64,000 nucleotides of DNA from Oscillospiraceae bacterium. GTDB taxonomy: Bacteria; Bacillota; Clostridia; Oscillospirales; Oscillospiraceae. The first letter of the stretch is position 1. Each line of letters starts with the position of its first letter. Both the position numbers and the translations under genes were made by a program. Of the stretch, positions 41,367-51,122 are shown piece by piece. The notes under the pieces are model-generated. The model did no database searches. It was not told the DNA's origin and saw only the letters and a program-made list of their open reading frames with translations. The DNA lies in assembly GCA_902781745.1 (NCBI GenBank), contig CACZKM010000016.1, forward strand, positions 1 to 64,000, in the 5' to 3' direction.

Positions 41367-43253
41367 ATGATCGAGATCGCAGTCAGAGACCTGGTCAAGG
41401 AGTACGAGATCGGCCAGCCGGTGCTGGACGGCCTCACCTTTCAGGTGGATACCGGTGAGCGGGTGGGGATCCTGGGCCGCAACGGCGCGGGGAAGACCAC
41501 CCTCTTCCGCATCCTCACCGGCCAGGAGCGGGCGGACAGCGGCGACGTCATCGTCGCCCCCGGAGGGCGCATGGGCCTCATCTCCCAGATCCCGGTCTAC
41601 CCGGCGGGGTTCACCGTGGAGGACGTGCTCCGGTCCGCCTTTGACGAGCTGCGGGCCATGGAGCGGGAGCTCCACACCCTGTCCGAGGAGCTGGCCGGGG
41701 CGGACCGGGCCCTGCTGGACCGCTATGACCGCCTCCAGGTGGCCTTCGAGACCGGCGGCGGCTATGAGATCGAGACGAGACTGGAAAAGGTGTGCACCGG
41801 CCTGGGCATCGAAAAGGAGTTCCGGGCCAAGGCCTTCGCCGATCTCTCCGGCGGGGAGAAGACCCGCATCAACCTGGCCCGGCTCATCCTGGTGGACACG
41901 GAGATCCTCCTGCTGGACGAGCCCACCAACCACCTGGATCTGAATGCCACCGTCTGGCTGGAGGACTACCTCCGCCAGTACAAGGGCACCGTCCTGGTGA
42001 TCTCCCACGACCGGTATTTTCTGGACAAGACCGTCCAGCGGGTGGTGGAGATCAGGGACGGCAAGGCGGAGTTTTACGCCGGGAACTACTCCTTCTACGC
42101 CATTGAGAAGGAGAAGCGCTACCTGGAGCAGCTCCGCCAATATAAAAAGGAGCAGGCCGAGGTCAAGCGCCTTACCGAGACCGCCCGGATGATGCACCAG
42201 CACAACACGGAGCATCTGAACAAGCGGGCCTTCTCCATCGAAAAGCGCATCGCCAAGCTCCGGGGCACCGCCCGTCCCACCCGGGAGCGGACCATGAAGG
42301 CGGGCTTCGGCCAGGCGGAGTTCTTTGCCGACGACCTGCTGAGCCTGAAGGACCTGAGCAAGTCCTTCGGGGACCAGAAGCTCTTCTCGGACGTGACCCT
42401 CCGGGTGGAGCCCGGGGACCGGATCGCCCTGCTGGGAGACAACGGCACAGGGAAATCCACCCTGCTGAAGATCATCCTGGACCAGGAACCGGCAGACGCC
42501 GGCGCGGTCCGGCAGGGGATCACGGTGAAGACGGGCTACCTGCCCCAGCAGATCCGGTTTTCCCACCCCGAGCGGAGCCTGTATGACACCATGCTCTACG
42601 AGGCCGGCTGCAATGCCCAGCAGGCCAGGGACCGCCTGGGGAAGTTCCTCTTCCAGGGAGAGGACGTGTTCAAGCCCGTCTCCGTCCTCTCCGGCGGAGA
42701 GCAGAGCCGCCTGCGGCTGTGCATGCTCATGGATGAGAAGGTCAACTTCCTCATCCTGGACGAGCCCACAAACCACCTGGACCTGGAGTCCCGGGAGTGG
42801 ATCGAGGGGGCGGTGGAGGACTACGAGGGCACCCTGCTCTTCGTCTCCCACGACCGCTACTTTATCGACCGCTTCGCCACCCGGATCTGGACCCTGGAGA
42901 ACGGGAAGATCACCGACTTCCGGGGGGATTACGAGGCCTACCAGGCCATGCGGGAGCGGCAGAAGGCCCTGGCCCCGCCGCCCGCCAAGGAGGAAAAGCC
43001 CAAGAAGGCGCGTCCCAAGCGCCCCGGGGGCACCAAGCAGCTGAAAAAGGACCTGGCGGCGGCGGAAAAACGGATGGAAAAGCTGGACGGGCTGCTGAAG
43101 GAGCTGGAGGCGGAGAAAGAAGAAGCTGCCTCCGACTACCAGAGACTGCAGGAACTCACCCAGCAGGAGGCGGACTACGCCGCGGAATACGACGCCCTCA
43201 TGGAGACCTGGGAGACCCTGTCCGAGGCCATCGAGGCCGAGGAAAACGGATAA
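41367..43253 (+). CDS. ABC-F family ATPase (YdiF/YfmR-like)
   Basis: A 628-residue protein with tandem ABC domains and no membrane segments. Walker A GRNGAGKTTLF and LSGGEKTRINLA with LDEPTNHLDL come first; GDNGTGKSTLL, LSGGEQSRLRLC and LDEPTNHLD second. The linker (about 240-315) is basic, and a Lys/Pro-rich stretch leads into a C-terminal coiled coil (from about 555). It belongs to the translational ABC-F group. AAAGGAAAG precedes the ATG. This is the second ABC-F gene in the window and differs clearly from the first in its linker. Confidence 0.9.
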   Translation: MIEIAVRDLVKEYEIGQPVLDGLTFQVDTGERVGILGRNGAGKTTLFRILTGQERADSGDVIVAPGGRMGLISQIPVYPAGFTVEDVLRSAFDELRAMERELHTLSEELAGADRALLDRYDRLQVAFETGGGYEIETRLEKVCTGLGIEKEFRAKAFADLSGGEKTRINLARLILVDTEILLLDEPTNHLDLNATVWLEDYLRQYKGTVLVISHDRYFLDKTVQRVVEIRDGKAEFYAGNYSFYAIEKEKRYLEQLRQYKKEQAEVKRLTETARMMHQHNTEHLNKRAFSIEKRIAKLRGTARPTRERTMKAGFGQAEFFADDLLSLKDLSKSFGDQKLFSDVTLRVEPGDRIALLGDNGTGKSTLLKIILDQEPADAGAVRQGITVKTGYLPQQIRFSHPERSLYDTMLYEAGCNAQQARDRLGKFLFQGEDVFKPVSVLSGGEQSRLRLCMLMDEKVNFLILDEPTNHLDLESREWIEGAVEDYEGTLLFVSHDRYFIDRFATRIWTLENGKITDFRGDYEAYQAMRERQKALAPPPAKEEKPKKARPKRPGGTKQLKKDLAAAEKRMEKLDGLLKELEAEKEEAASDYQRLQELTQQEADYAAEYDALMETWETLSEAIEAEENG

Positions 43254-43298
43254 GAAACCAACCCACCTGTGCTACTATCATAAAAGGAGAGGACCACC

Positions 43299-43595
43299 AT
43301 GGCTGAAAAGAACGAGCAGAACATGACCACCGACGACAAGATGAAGGAGCTCTTCGACCTGATGGATGAGAAGGCGGCCGCCGGCGAGCTGGACGAATCC
43401 GCCCCCGAGCCGGAGGAGACCCCCGACACCTCCCCCATGTCCCAGTCTGAGGCCGCGGCCTACGAATACTCCATGATGATGCGCCAGTACGAGGCCATGC
43501 TGGAGGACTGGAACCGCCGGGAGGCCGAGGAGCAGGCCCAGCGGGCAGCCCAGGAGCTGGCCGACGCCGAGGCTGACGGGGACAAGGCTGAGTAA
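43299..43595 (+). CDS. Small acidic protein of unknown function upstream of prfA
   Basis: A 98-residue hydrophilic protein, very rich in Glu, Asp, Ala and Met, predicted largely helical, with a disordered Pro/Glu stretch in the middle (PEPEETPDTSP) and a helix AAAYEYSMMMRQYEAMLEDW. It has no signal peptide and no Cys. AAAGGAGAGG gives a good start. Its TAA overlaps the prfA ATG by one base (TAATG), so it is translated just ahead of release factor 1. I do not recognise the family. Confidence 0.75.
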   Translation: MAEKNEQNMTTDDKMKELFDLMDEKAAAGELDESAPEPEETPDTSPMSQSEAAAYEYSMMMRQYEAMLEDWNRREAEEQAQRAAQELADAEADGDKAE

Positions 43596-44662
43596 TGCGG
43601 GAGCAGCTATCCCGGATGGCCCTGCGGCTGGAGGAAGTGGAGACCCGCCTGGCCCAGCCGGAGACCTACGCCGACGCGGAGCTTCTGGCCGCCCTGAGCA
43701 AAGAGCAGAAGGAACTGACCCCTGTGGTGGAGACCTTCCGCCGCTTTCAGGCGGCGGAGCGGGAGCTGTCCGGGCTGGAGGACCTGCTGTCCGACCCCGA
43801 GATGCGGGAGATGGCCAAGTCCGAGTACGACGGCGTAAAGGAAACCGTCGAGGGACTGGAGGAGCGCCTGCGGCAGATGCTGGTCCCCAAGGACCCCATG
43901 GACGGCAAGAACGTCATCATGGAGATCCGGGCCGGGGTGGGCGGCGAGGAGGCCGCCCTCTTCGCCGCGGACCTCTACCGGATGTACGCCATGTACGGGG
44001 AAAAGCAGGGCTGGCGGCTGGAGCTGGCGGGCCTCAATGAGACCGAGCTGGGGGGGATCAAGGAGGTCTCCTTCCTGGTGGAAGGGGAGAGCGCTTACGG
44101 CCGCCTCAAGCACGAGAGCGGCGTCCACCGGGTCCAGCGGGTCCCCGAGACCGAGTCCGGCGGGCGCATCCACACCTCCACCTGCACCGTGGCGGTGCTC
44201 CCCCAGGTGGATGAGGTGGAGTTCGCCCTGGACCCCAACGATCTGCGGATCGATACCTTCCGGTCTTCCGGGGCCGGGGGCCAGCATATCAATAAGACCG
44301 AGTCCGCCATCCGGGTGACCCATCTCCCCACGGGCACCGTGGTGGAGTGCCAGGACCAGCGGAGCCAGTACAAGAACAAGGACCGGGCCCTGTCCATCCT
44401 CCGCTCCCGGCTCTACGAGCGGGCGGTGGCGGAGCAGCAGGCGTCTATCGCCGGCCAGCGGCGGGACCAGGTGGGAACGGGGATGCGCAACGAGCGTATC
44501 CGCACCTACAACTTCCCCCAGGGGAGGGTGACCGACCACCGCATCGGCCTGACCCTGTACAAGATCGACAGCGTCCTGAACGGCGACCTGGACGAGATCA
44601 TCGACGGCCTCATCCTGGACGAGCAGGCGAAGAAACAGCAGGAAGGAAGCGAAGGACTATGA
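43595..44662 (+). CDS. prfA: Peptide chain release factor 1
   Basis: A 355-residue class I release factor reading UAA/UAG. The tripeptide anticodon region is PET in RVPETESGGRIHTS (the P-x-T form of RF1, commonly PAT or PVT), and the peptidyl-transfer motif GGQ is near residue 229 in SGAGGQHINKTES. The N-terminal coiled-coil domain and C-terminal end are complete. It is followed by tsaC with a 4-bp overlap. In many Firmicutes prmC, the GGQ methylase, sits at this place; it is absent here. Confidence 0.97.
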   Translation: MREQLSRMALRLEEVETRLAQPETYADAELLAALSKEQKELTPVVETFRRFQAAERELSGLEDLLSDPEMREMAKSEYDGVKETVEGLEERLRQMLVPKDPMDGKNVIMEIRAGVGGEEAALFAADLYRMYAMYGEKQGWRLELAGLNETELGGIKEVSFLVEGESAYGRLKHESGVHRVQRVPETESGGRIHTSTCTVAVLPQVDEVEFALDPNDLRIDTFRSSGAGGQHINKTESAIRVTHLPTGTVVECQDQRSQYKNKDRALSILRSRLYERAVAEQQASIAGQRRDQVGTGMRNERIRTYNFPQGRVTDHRIGLTLYKIDSVLNGDLDEIIDGLILDEQAKKQQEGSEGL

Positions 44663-45291
44663 ATCCCTTTATGGAGACGAGAAAATATACGATGGAAGAG
44701 ACCGAGCAGGCCGCTTCCATGCTGCGGAAGGGCGGCCTGGTGGCCGTCCCCACGGAAACGGTCTACGGCATCGCCGCCAGCGCCGAAGACGGCGTGGCCG
44801 TGCAGATGATCTACGACCTGAAGGACCGGGACTATGACAAGCCCGTCAGTGTTCTGGTCACCGGCATGGACATGGTGGAGAAATACTGTCAGAATATCCC
44901 CCCGGTGGCCTACCGCCTGGCGGAGAAGTACTGGCCCGGCCCCCTGACCATGATCCTGGAGGACAGGGAAGTCGTCCCCGCCATGGTCACCGCCGACACC
45001 GGCACCCTGGGGGTCCGCTGCCCGGACCATCCCCTGACCCTGGCCATCATCGAGAAGGCGGGGGTCCCCCTGGCGGCCCCCTCCGCCAACCCCTCCGGCG
45101 ACGAGCCCGCCAAGACCGCCCAGGAGGTCCTGGACTACTTCAACCGGAAGATCGAGGGCGTGGTGGACGGCGGCCCCTGCGCCATGGGCGTGGCCTCCAC
45201 CATCCTGGATCTCACCGAGGAGGAGCCCAAGGTCCTCCGGGAGGGAGGCATCCCCGCCGGGGAGCTGCTGGCCTTCGTGAAAGAGGGCTGA
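44659..45291 (+). CDS. tsaC: Threonylcarbamoyl-AMP synthase (Sua5/YwlC/TsaC)
   Basis: A 210-residue enzyme that makes threonylcarbamoyl-AMP for the t6A modification of ANN-decoding tRNAs. The YrdC fold is evident: RKGGLVAVPTETVYGIA at the start, KDRDYDKPVSVLV, KYWPGPLTMIL, GVRCPDHPL and the APSANPSGDEPAKT block. It is of the short TsaC size and lacks the C-terminal Sua5 domain of Bacillus YwlC. ATG 44659 overlaps the prfA stop (ATGA). coaE starts 3 bp after its stop. Confidence 0.93.
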   Translation: MNPFMETRKYTMEETEQAASMLRKGGLVAVPTETVYGIAASAEDGVAVQMIYDLKDRDYDKPVSVLVTGMDMVEKYCQNIPPVAYRLAEKYWPGPLTMILEDREVVPAMVTADTGTLGVRCPDHPLTLAIIEKAGVPLAAPSANPSGDEPAKTAQEVLDYFNRKIEGVVDGGPCAMGVASTILDLTEEEPKVLREGGIPAGELLAFVKEG

Positions 45292-45294
45292 GCC

Positions 45295-45900
45295 ATGACG
45301 GTATTCGGCATCACCGGCCCCACCGGGGCGGGAAAGACCACCGCCCTCAACGCCCTTGTCGGCCTGGGGGGGACGGTCATCGACGCGGACGCGGTCTACC
45401 ACGAGCTGACCGAGTCCTGTCAGCCCATGCGCGAAGAGCTCCGGGCCCGGTTCCCCTCGGTGTTCGAGGGGGAGCGGATCGACCTGAAAAAGCTGGGGGC
45501 CATCGTCTTCCGCATCCCCGAGGAGATGGCCGACCTGAACGCCATCACCCACAAATATGTCATCGAGGAGACCCGGCGGCGCATCCGCCAGGCCGAGGCC
45601 GAGGGGCGGCCCGCCGCCGCCATCGACGCCATCGCCCTCTTTGAGAGCGGCCTGGACCGAATGTGCGACCGCACCCTGGCGGTGCTGGCCCCGGCGGAGC
45701 TCCGCATCCGGCGGATCATGGCCCGGGAAGGGGTCTCCGAGGAGTACGCCCGGACCCGGGTGAACTCCCAGCACACCGACGACTGGTTCCGGTCCCGGTG
45801 CGACGTTACATTGGAAAACACGGAGGCGGACACCAAGGAGACCTTCTCCCAGCGTGCCCGGGCTCTGTTTCAGTCTATTTTGGAGGAAGAAACGCCATGA
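45295..45900 (+). CDS. coaE: Dephospho-CoA kinase
   Basis: A 201-residue P-loop kinase performing the last step of coenzyme A synthesis. It has Walker A GPTGAGKTT (8-16), DADAVYHEL with the catalytic Asp, and a lid region with RIRRIMAREGVS. The AIDAIALFESGLD block corresponds to the family's VPLLFE segment. Part of the prfA-tsaC-coaE-peptidase-uppP run; its TGA overlaps the next ATG. Confidence 0.92.
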   Translation: MTVFGITGPTGAGKTTALNALVGLGGTVIDADAVYHELTESCQPMREELRARFPSVFEGERIDLKKLGAIVFRIPEEMADLNAITHKYVIEETRRRIRQAEAEGRPAAAIDAIALFESGLDRMCDRTLAVLAPAELRIRRIMAREGVSEEYARTRVNSQHTDDWFRSRCDVTLENTEADTKETFSQRARALFQSILEEETP

Positions 45901-47324
45901 GCGAGGAAAACAAGGGGCGCACGCCGGCCCGGGAAAAGAAACAGGCGCTGTTCCATCAGAAGAAAAACGGCTATGACCGTCTCCCCGCCGGGGAGCGGCA
46001 GGCCATGGACGACTACTGCGCGGGCTATAAGACCTTTCTGGACGAGGGCAAGATCGAGCGGGAGTGCGTCACCTACGCCGTCGCCCTGGCGGAGGCCGAG
46101 GGCTTCCGTCCCCTGGTCCCCGGGGAGGCCCTGTCGGCGGGGGATAAGGTCTATGTCAACAACCGGGGCAAGTCCCTCTTCCTGGCCGTCATCGGTACTG
46201 AGCCCCTGGACCGGGGGGCCGTCATCGGCGCGGCTCACATCGACTCCCCCCGGCTGGACCTGAAGCAGAACCCCCTCTATGAGGACCGGGAGCTGGCCTA
46301 TCTCAAGACCCACTACTACGGCGGCATCAAGAAGTATCAGTGGACCACCATCCCCCTGGCCCTCCACGGCCTGGTGGTCCTCCAGAGCGGCGAGACCGTG
46401 TCCATCCGCATCGGGGAGGCCCCCGGCGATCCCCAGTTCACCGTGGGGGATCTGCTGCCCCATCTGGCGGCGGACCAGGCCAAGAAGACCATGGGGGACA
46501 TCGTCTCCGCCGAGCAGCTCAATGTCTTTATCGGCAGCCGCCCCTTCTCCCAGGACGAGGAATCCGACCGGGTGAAGCTCACCATTCTGGACCTTCTCCA
46601 TGAGAAATACGGCATGGTGGAGGAGGACTTTCTCTCCGCCGAGCTCATGGCCGTTCCCGCCGTCAAGGCGGTAGACATCGGCCTGGACCGATCCGCCATC
46701 GGGGCCTACGGCCAGGACGACCGGGTGTGCAGCTATGCCTGCCTCAAGGCCCTCCTGGACCTGGAGGGGACCCCCGCCCGCACCGCGGTGTGCGTCCTGG
46801 CGGACAAGGAGGAGATCGGCTCCGTGGGCGTCACCGGAATGCAGTCGGCGGCCTTCGACTTCTTTATGGAGGACCTGTGCCGCGGCCAGGGCGTGGAGCC
46901 CCGGCGGTGCTATGAGAAGGCTTTCTGCCTCTCCGCCGACGTCACCGCCGCCTACGACCCCAACTTCGGGGAGGCCTACGAGGCCCGCAACAGCGCCTTC
47001 TTCAACTACGGCGTGTGCATCAGCAAGTACACCGGGGCCCGGGGCAAGTCCGGGGCCTCCGACGCCTCCGCCGAGCTGGTGGGCAAGGTCCGCCGGGTCT
47101 TTGCCGGGGCCGGCGTGGTCTGGCAGCTTGCCGAGCTGGGCAAGACCGACCAGGGGGGCGGCGGCACCGTGGCGGCCTACCTGGCCAACCGGAATATCGA
47201 CACCATCGACGCCGGGGTCCCCGTGCTGTCCATGCACGCCCCCTTTGAAACCACCGCCAAGCTGGACTGCTATATGACCTACAAGGCCATGAAGGCCCTG
47301 TATGAGAATCGTGAGGAGGGCTGA
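45897..47324 (+). CDS. M18 family zinc aminopeptidase
   Basis: A 475-residue cytosolic metallopeptidase of the M18 group (aspartyl aminopeptidase-like). Metal ligands are visible in AAHIDSPRLD (the family's H-x-D), ADKEEIGSVG (adjacent Glu pair), SADVTAAYDP and the final SMHAPFETTAKLD. It should trim N-terminal residues from peptides as a large oligomer. ATG 45897 overlaps the coaE stop and has GGAGGAAG upstream. Confidence 0.92.
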   Translation: MSEENKGRTPAREKKQALFHQKKNGYDRLPAGERQAMDDYCAGYKTFLDEGKIERECVTYAVALAEAEGFRPLVPGEALSAGDKVYVNNRGKSLFLAVIGTEPLDRGAVIGAAHIDSPRLDLKQNPLYEDRELAYLKTHYYGGIKKYQWTTIPLALHGLVVLQSGETVSIRIGEAPGDPQFTVGDLLPHLAADQAKKTMGDIVSAEQLNVFIGSRPFSQDEESDRVKLTILDLLHEKYGMVEEDFLSAELMAVPAVKAVDIGLDRSAIGAYGQDDRVCSYACLKALLDLEGTPARTAVCVLADKEEIGSVGVTGMQSAAFDFFMEDLCRGQGVEPRRCYEKAFCLSADVTAAYDPNFGEAYEARNSAFFNYGVCISKYTGARGKSGASDASAELVGKVRRVFAGAGVVWQLAELGKTDQGGGGTVAAYLANRNIDTIDAGVPVLSMHAPFETTAKLDCYMTYKAMKALYENREEG

Positions 47325-47329
47325 TCGCC

Positions 47330-48199
47330 TTGAGTATGTTATCCGCCATCTTCCTGGGCCTGGTCCAGGGGATCTCCGAGTTCCTGCCCATCTCCAGTTC
47401 CGGCCACCTGTCCCTGTTCCAGCACTTCCTCAACATGAACACCGCCGACGGCAACCTGTTCTTTGACGTGCTCCTCCACCTGGGCACCCTCATTGCCATC
47501 TTCGTCTACTACTGGCGGGATATCCTGGACCTTCTCAAGGAGCTGGGCCGCCTCTTCCTGGTGCTGCTGGGCAAGGAGGAGAAGAAAAAGAAAGCCCCTG
47601 CCTCCGCTGCCGGCCGGAAGCTTACCCTCACCCCGGACAGCCGGATGATCCTCATGATCATCGTGGCCACCATTCCCCTGGTCTTCGTCCTGCCCATCAA
47701 GGACAAGGTGGAGAGCCTCTGCGGCAACGTGGTCTTCATCGGCTGCGCCCTGCTGGTCACCGGCACCATCCTCTTCATCTCCGACCGTCTGGCCAAGGGG
47801 AAGAAGACCGCCAAAAACGCCACCATGCTGGACGCCTTCCTGGTGGGCGTCGGCCAGGCGGTGGCGGTGGTCCCCGGCCTGTCCCGCTCCGGTACCAGCA
47901 TCTCTGCCGGGATGCTCCGGGGCTTCCAGCGGACCTTCGCCGTCCGGTTCTCCTTCCTCATGTCCATTCCCGCGGTGCTGGGGGCCAACATCATCAGCAT
48001 CAAGGACGCCATGGAGGCGGGGATCGACACTTCCCTCATGCCCATGTATGTGGCGGGGACCATCGTGGCGGCGGTGTCGGGCTATTTTGCCATCCGCCTG
48101 GTGAACATCCTGGCGGACAAGGGCAAGTTCGGCAACTTTGCCTACTACTGCTGGGGCGTGGGCGCCGCGGCCCTGGTGGCCTTCGCCATCTTCCACTGA
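47330..48199 (+). CDS. uppP: Undecaprenyl-diphosphate phosphatase (BacA type)
   Basis: A 289-residue membrane enzyme recycling the lipid carrier for peptidoglycan and other wall polymers. It shows the family's GLVQGISEFLPISSSGHL near the N-terminus and GVGQAVAVVPGLSRSGTSIS in the second half, both part of the active site, with about eight helices. A Lys-rich loop (EEKKKKAPAS) is inserted after helix 3. The start is taken as TTG 47330 since GAGGAGG lies 10 bp upstream; ATG 47336 is possible. Confidence 0.95.
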   Translation: MSMLSAIFLGLVQGISEFLPISSSGHLSLFQHFLNMNTADGNLFFDVLLHLGTLIAIFVYYWRDILDLLKELGRLFLVLLGKEEKKKKAPASAAGRKLTLTPDSRMILMIIVATIPLVFVLPIKDKVESLCGNVVFIGCALLVTGTILFISDRLAKGKKTAKNATMLDAFLVGVGQAVAVVPGLSRSGTSISAGMLRGFQRTFAVRFSFLMSIPAVLGANIISIKDAMEAGIDTSLMPMYVAGTIVAAVSGYFAIRLVNILADKGKFGNFAYYCWGVGAAALVAFAIFH

Positions 48200-48225
48200 T
48201 CCAAACCAAGCAAGGAGCGTAATCC

Positions 48226-50904
48226 ATGGCTTCTACACAGAAGAAAACGACAAACAACAGCGCCTCCGGCGGGAAGAAATCCACCGGGACCAAGAACGCC
48301 GGCAAGACCGGGACCGCCGCGAAAAAGACGGAGTCCGGGAAAAAGAAGGAGCCCGTCCGAGAAAAACCTTCGGTCTACACCCCCAACCTGGTTGCCCGGG
48401 GCGTGGGGGCGGCGGTGTGCCTCTTCGTCGCGGTGCTGCTGGTCCTGAGCATGACCGGAACCTCCGCCGTGGTGGTGGACCTGCTGAGCAAGGGCGTCCG
48501 GGGCCTGGTGGGCTACGGCATCTGGCTGGCCATCCCCGCCCTGGCGGCGGCGGCGGTGATCCTGCTGGCCGTCCGGCAGAAGCGGGTCACCGGCCGGATG
48601 TGGTGCCTGGGCCTCCTTCCGGTGGTCTTCGGCGCCTTCCTCCACATGATCTGCTCCCCCTATCCCTACGACATGGGCCTGGGGGCCTTCTCCGCCCTGT
48701 GGCGGGACGGGATCAACCGCCTCAGCGGCGGCGTCCTGGGGGGCTTTCTGGGGATCTCCTTCTCCACCTGGTTCAGCAAGATCGGCGCGGGGATCATCTT
48801 CGTGCTGGTGATGCTCTTCCTCCTGGCGGCGGCCTTCCACCTGACCCCTGCCAAGGTCCTGGCCTGGAGCCGGGAGCGGCGGGAGCGGGCGGAGGCCCTT
48901 GACAACAGCTACGACTACGAGGAATACGACGACGGGTACTACGACCGCTATGAACCCGACAACTACGATTACGGTCCCCGGGAGGACGACTTTGCCCCGG
49001 TGGTCCCGGTGACTGCCGGGCGGACCGGCACCCGGACCGCCTCCAAGCCCGCCCTCTTCGGCCGGAAAAAGGCCCCGGACGTCCCCCTGGACGAACCCCG
49101 GCCCAAGGACAAGCCTGCCGCCGACGCCAAGGCGGACCGGACCAAGGAAGCCAGCGGGGCCAAGGCCAGGAAGGCAGACCGGCCCGCCCCTCAGCGGCCC
49201 GCCGAGCCTGTCCCCGAGGAACAGCCGACGGAAAAGCCCCGCACCAAGACCGAGGAGAAGGCCGCCCAGCGCCAGGAGACCGAGCAGGTCACTCAGGATA
49301 TCGAGGCCGGCCTGCGGCAGGAGAGCGCCCAGTACCGCTTCCCGTCTCTGGACCTTCTCACCGCCCCCAGCGGCAAGACCGCCCAGGCTGCCCACCAGGA
49401 GGTGGAGGGGACCCTGGAGCGGCTGGCCAGCGTCCTGGTGTCCTTCGGCATCGACGGCCATGTCACCGGAGCAGTTCAGGGCCCCTCCGTCACCCGTTAC
49501 GATGTGGCCCTGGAGCAGGGGGTGCGGCTGAACAAGCTCACCAACCTCTCTGACGACGTGGCCCTGGCCCTGGGAGTCTCCAGCGTCCGCATCGCCCCGG
49601 TGCCGGGGAAGATCTCCGTAGTGGGCATCGAGGTGCCCAACAAGGTGGTCACTCCGGTCCCCGTCCGGGAGGTCCTGGACAGCCGGGATTTCAAGCAGCA
49701 CAAGTCCACCGTGGCTTTCTCCGTGGGCAAGGACATCGGCGGCAACTACATCGTGGGGGACTGCGGCAAGCTGCCCCACGTCCTCATCGCCGGCACCACC
49801 GGGTCCGGCAAATCCGTGTGCATCAACTCCCTCATCGTCAGCCTGCTCTATAAGTCCACCCCGGAAGAGGTCCGCCTCATCATGGTGGACCCCAAGGTGG
49901 TGGAGCTGGCGGTGTACAACGGCATCCCCCACCTCCTGATCCCCGTGGTCACCGACCCCAAGAAGGCCGCCGGGGCCCTCCAGTGGGCGGTGGTGGAGAT
50001 GATGCGCCGCTACCGGGTCATGGCTGAGGCCGGAGTCCGGGAGCTCTCCTCCTACAACCAGTGGGCCAAGGGCCAGGAGAACCTGGAGCCCATCCCCAAG
50101 ATCGTCATCATCATCGACGAGATGGCCGATATGATGATGGTGGCGGGGAAGGAGGCCGAGGAGTCCATCGTCCGCATCGCCCAGATGGGCCGCGCCGCCG
50201 GGGTTCACCTGGTCCTGGCCACCCAGCGGCCCTCGGCGGACGTGATCACCGGCCTCATGAAATCCAACATCCCCTCCCGCATCGCCTTCGCCGTGGCCTC
50301 CTCCCTGGACTCCCGGATCATCCTGGATATCACCGGGGCGGAGAAGCTGGTGGGCAAGGGCGATATGCTCTGGTATCCCCTGGGGCTGGACAAGCCCCTC
50401 CGCGTCCAGGGCTGCTTCATCTCCGACGAGGAGGTGTCGGCGGTGGTGGACAGCGTCAAGGCCAACTGCGCCGCCGAGTACGACGACACGGTAATGGAGC
50501 AGATCGAGCAGCACGCCGCCGAGTCCGGCAAGGGCAAGGGCGGCGCCTACCCCGCCGGGGAGGGTCCCGGGGAGGAGAAGGACGAGCTCTTCGACGCCGG
50601 CGTGGACGTGGTTCTGGACCTGGGCCAGGCCTCCGCCTCCATGCTCCAGCGGCGGCTGAAGCTGGGCTACGCCCGGGCGGCCCGCCTGCTGGACCAGATG
50701 GAGCAGCAGGGGATCGTGGGCCCCTCCGAGGGGGCCAAGCCCCGGCAGATCCTCATCACCAAGGAACAGTGGGCCCAGATGCAGGCCGGCGGCGGAGACG
50801 CCCCCGTGGAGGAGGTCCCCCCGGCGGTGGAGGTCCCCCCGGCGGTGGAGGACGAGATCCTCACCTTTGACCCGGTGCCCCAGACCTTTCACGAAACAGA
50901 ATGA
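48226..50904 (+). CDS. ftsK: DNA translocase FtsK/SpoIIIE
   Basis: An 892-residue DNA pump that clears chromosome DNA from the division or sporulation septum. A basic, Lys/Thr-rich N-tail is followed by four membrane segments (about 55-215), a long linker with a Tyr/Asp-rich patch (NSYDYEEYDDGYYDRY), the alpha domain, the motor with Walker A GTTGSGKS (about 524-531), Walker B IVIIIDEMADMMM, and the winged-helix gamma domain (from about 800: LDLGQASASMLQRRLKLGYARAARLLD). The end carries a tandem EVPPAV repeat. AAGGAG precedes the ATG. Confidence 0.95.
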   Translation: MASTQKKTTNNSASGGKKSTGTKNAGKTGTAAKKTESGKKKEPVREKPSVYTPNLVARGVGAAVCLFVAVLLVLSMTGTSAVVVDLLSKGVRGLVGYGIWLAIPALAAAAVILLAVRQKRVTGRMWCLGLLPVVFGAFLHMICSPYPYDMGLGAFSALWRDGINRLSGGVLGGFLGISFSTWFSKIGAGIIFVLVMLFLLAAAFHLTPAKVLAWSRERRERAEALDNSYDYEEYDDGYYDRYEPDNYDYGPREDDFAPVVPVTAGRTGTRTASKPALFGRKKAPDVPLDEPRPKDKPAADAKADRTKEASGAKARKADRPAPQRPAEPVPEEQPTEKPRTKTEEKAAQRQETEQVTQDIEAGLRQESAQYRFPSLDLLTAPSGKTAQAAHQEVEGTLERLASVLVSFGIDGHVTGAVQGPSVTRYDVALEQGVRLNKLTNLSDDVALALGVSSVRIAPVPGKISVVGIEVPNKVVTPVPVREVLDSRDFKQHKSTVAFSVGKDIGGNYIVGDCGKLPHVLIAGTTGSGKSVCINSLIVSLLYKSTPEEVRLIMVDPKVVELAVYNGIPHLLIPVVTDPKKAAGALQWAVVEMMRRYRVMAEAGVRELSSYNQWAKGQENLEPIPKIVIIIDEMADMMMVAGKEAEESIVRIAQMGRAAGVHLVLATQRPSADVITGLMKSNIPSRIAFAVASSLDSRIILDITGAEKLVGKGDMLWYPLGLDKPLRVQGCFISDEEVSAVVDSVKANCAAEYDDTVMEQIEQHAAESGKGKGGAYPAGEGPGEEKDELFDAGVDVVLDLGQASASMLQRRLKLGYARAARLLDQMEQQGIVGPSEGAKPRQILITKEQWAQMQAGGGDAPVEEVPPAVEVPPAVEDEILTFDPVPQTFHETE

Positions 50905-50908
50905 GCAA

Positions 50909-50944
50909 AACGGCTCCGAACGCAGCGTTCGGGGCCGTTTTTTT
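50909..50944 (+). terminator. Terminator after ftsK
   Basis: A 14-bp stem AACGGCTCCGAACG/CGTTCGGGGCCGTT (one T-G pair) with a run of seven T. Confidence 0.85.
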
Positions 50945-50985
50945 CCGGTTTCGTGACTTTTTTCTGAAAAATCCCCCCATCCGCA

Positions 50986-51014
50986 TTGAAGACTTGTGCC
51001 ATTCCTGCTATAAT
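50986..51014 (+). promoter_or_regulatory. Promoter of the 419-residue protein gene
   Basis: TTGAAG (50986-50991), 17 bp, TATAAT (51009-51014). The 100-nt leader that follows contains the 9-mer CGGAGCATA twice (about 51065 and 51091). Confidence 0.7.
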
Positions 51015-51122
51015 ATAAGTCCTTATAATGTCGTTTGATCGAAGGGAGACCCTCCTTTTGGTCAACGGAGCATAGGATGCGTTGTTTCTGCGGAGCATAA
51101 CGATGGAAGAAGAGGCCTGCCC

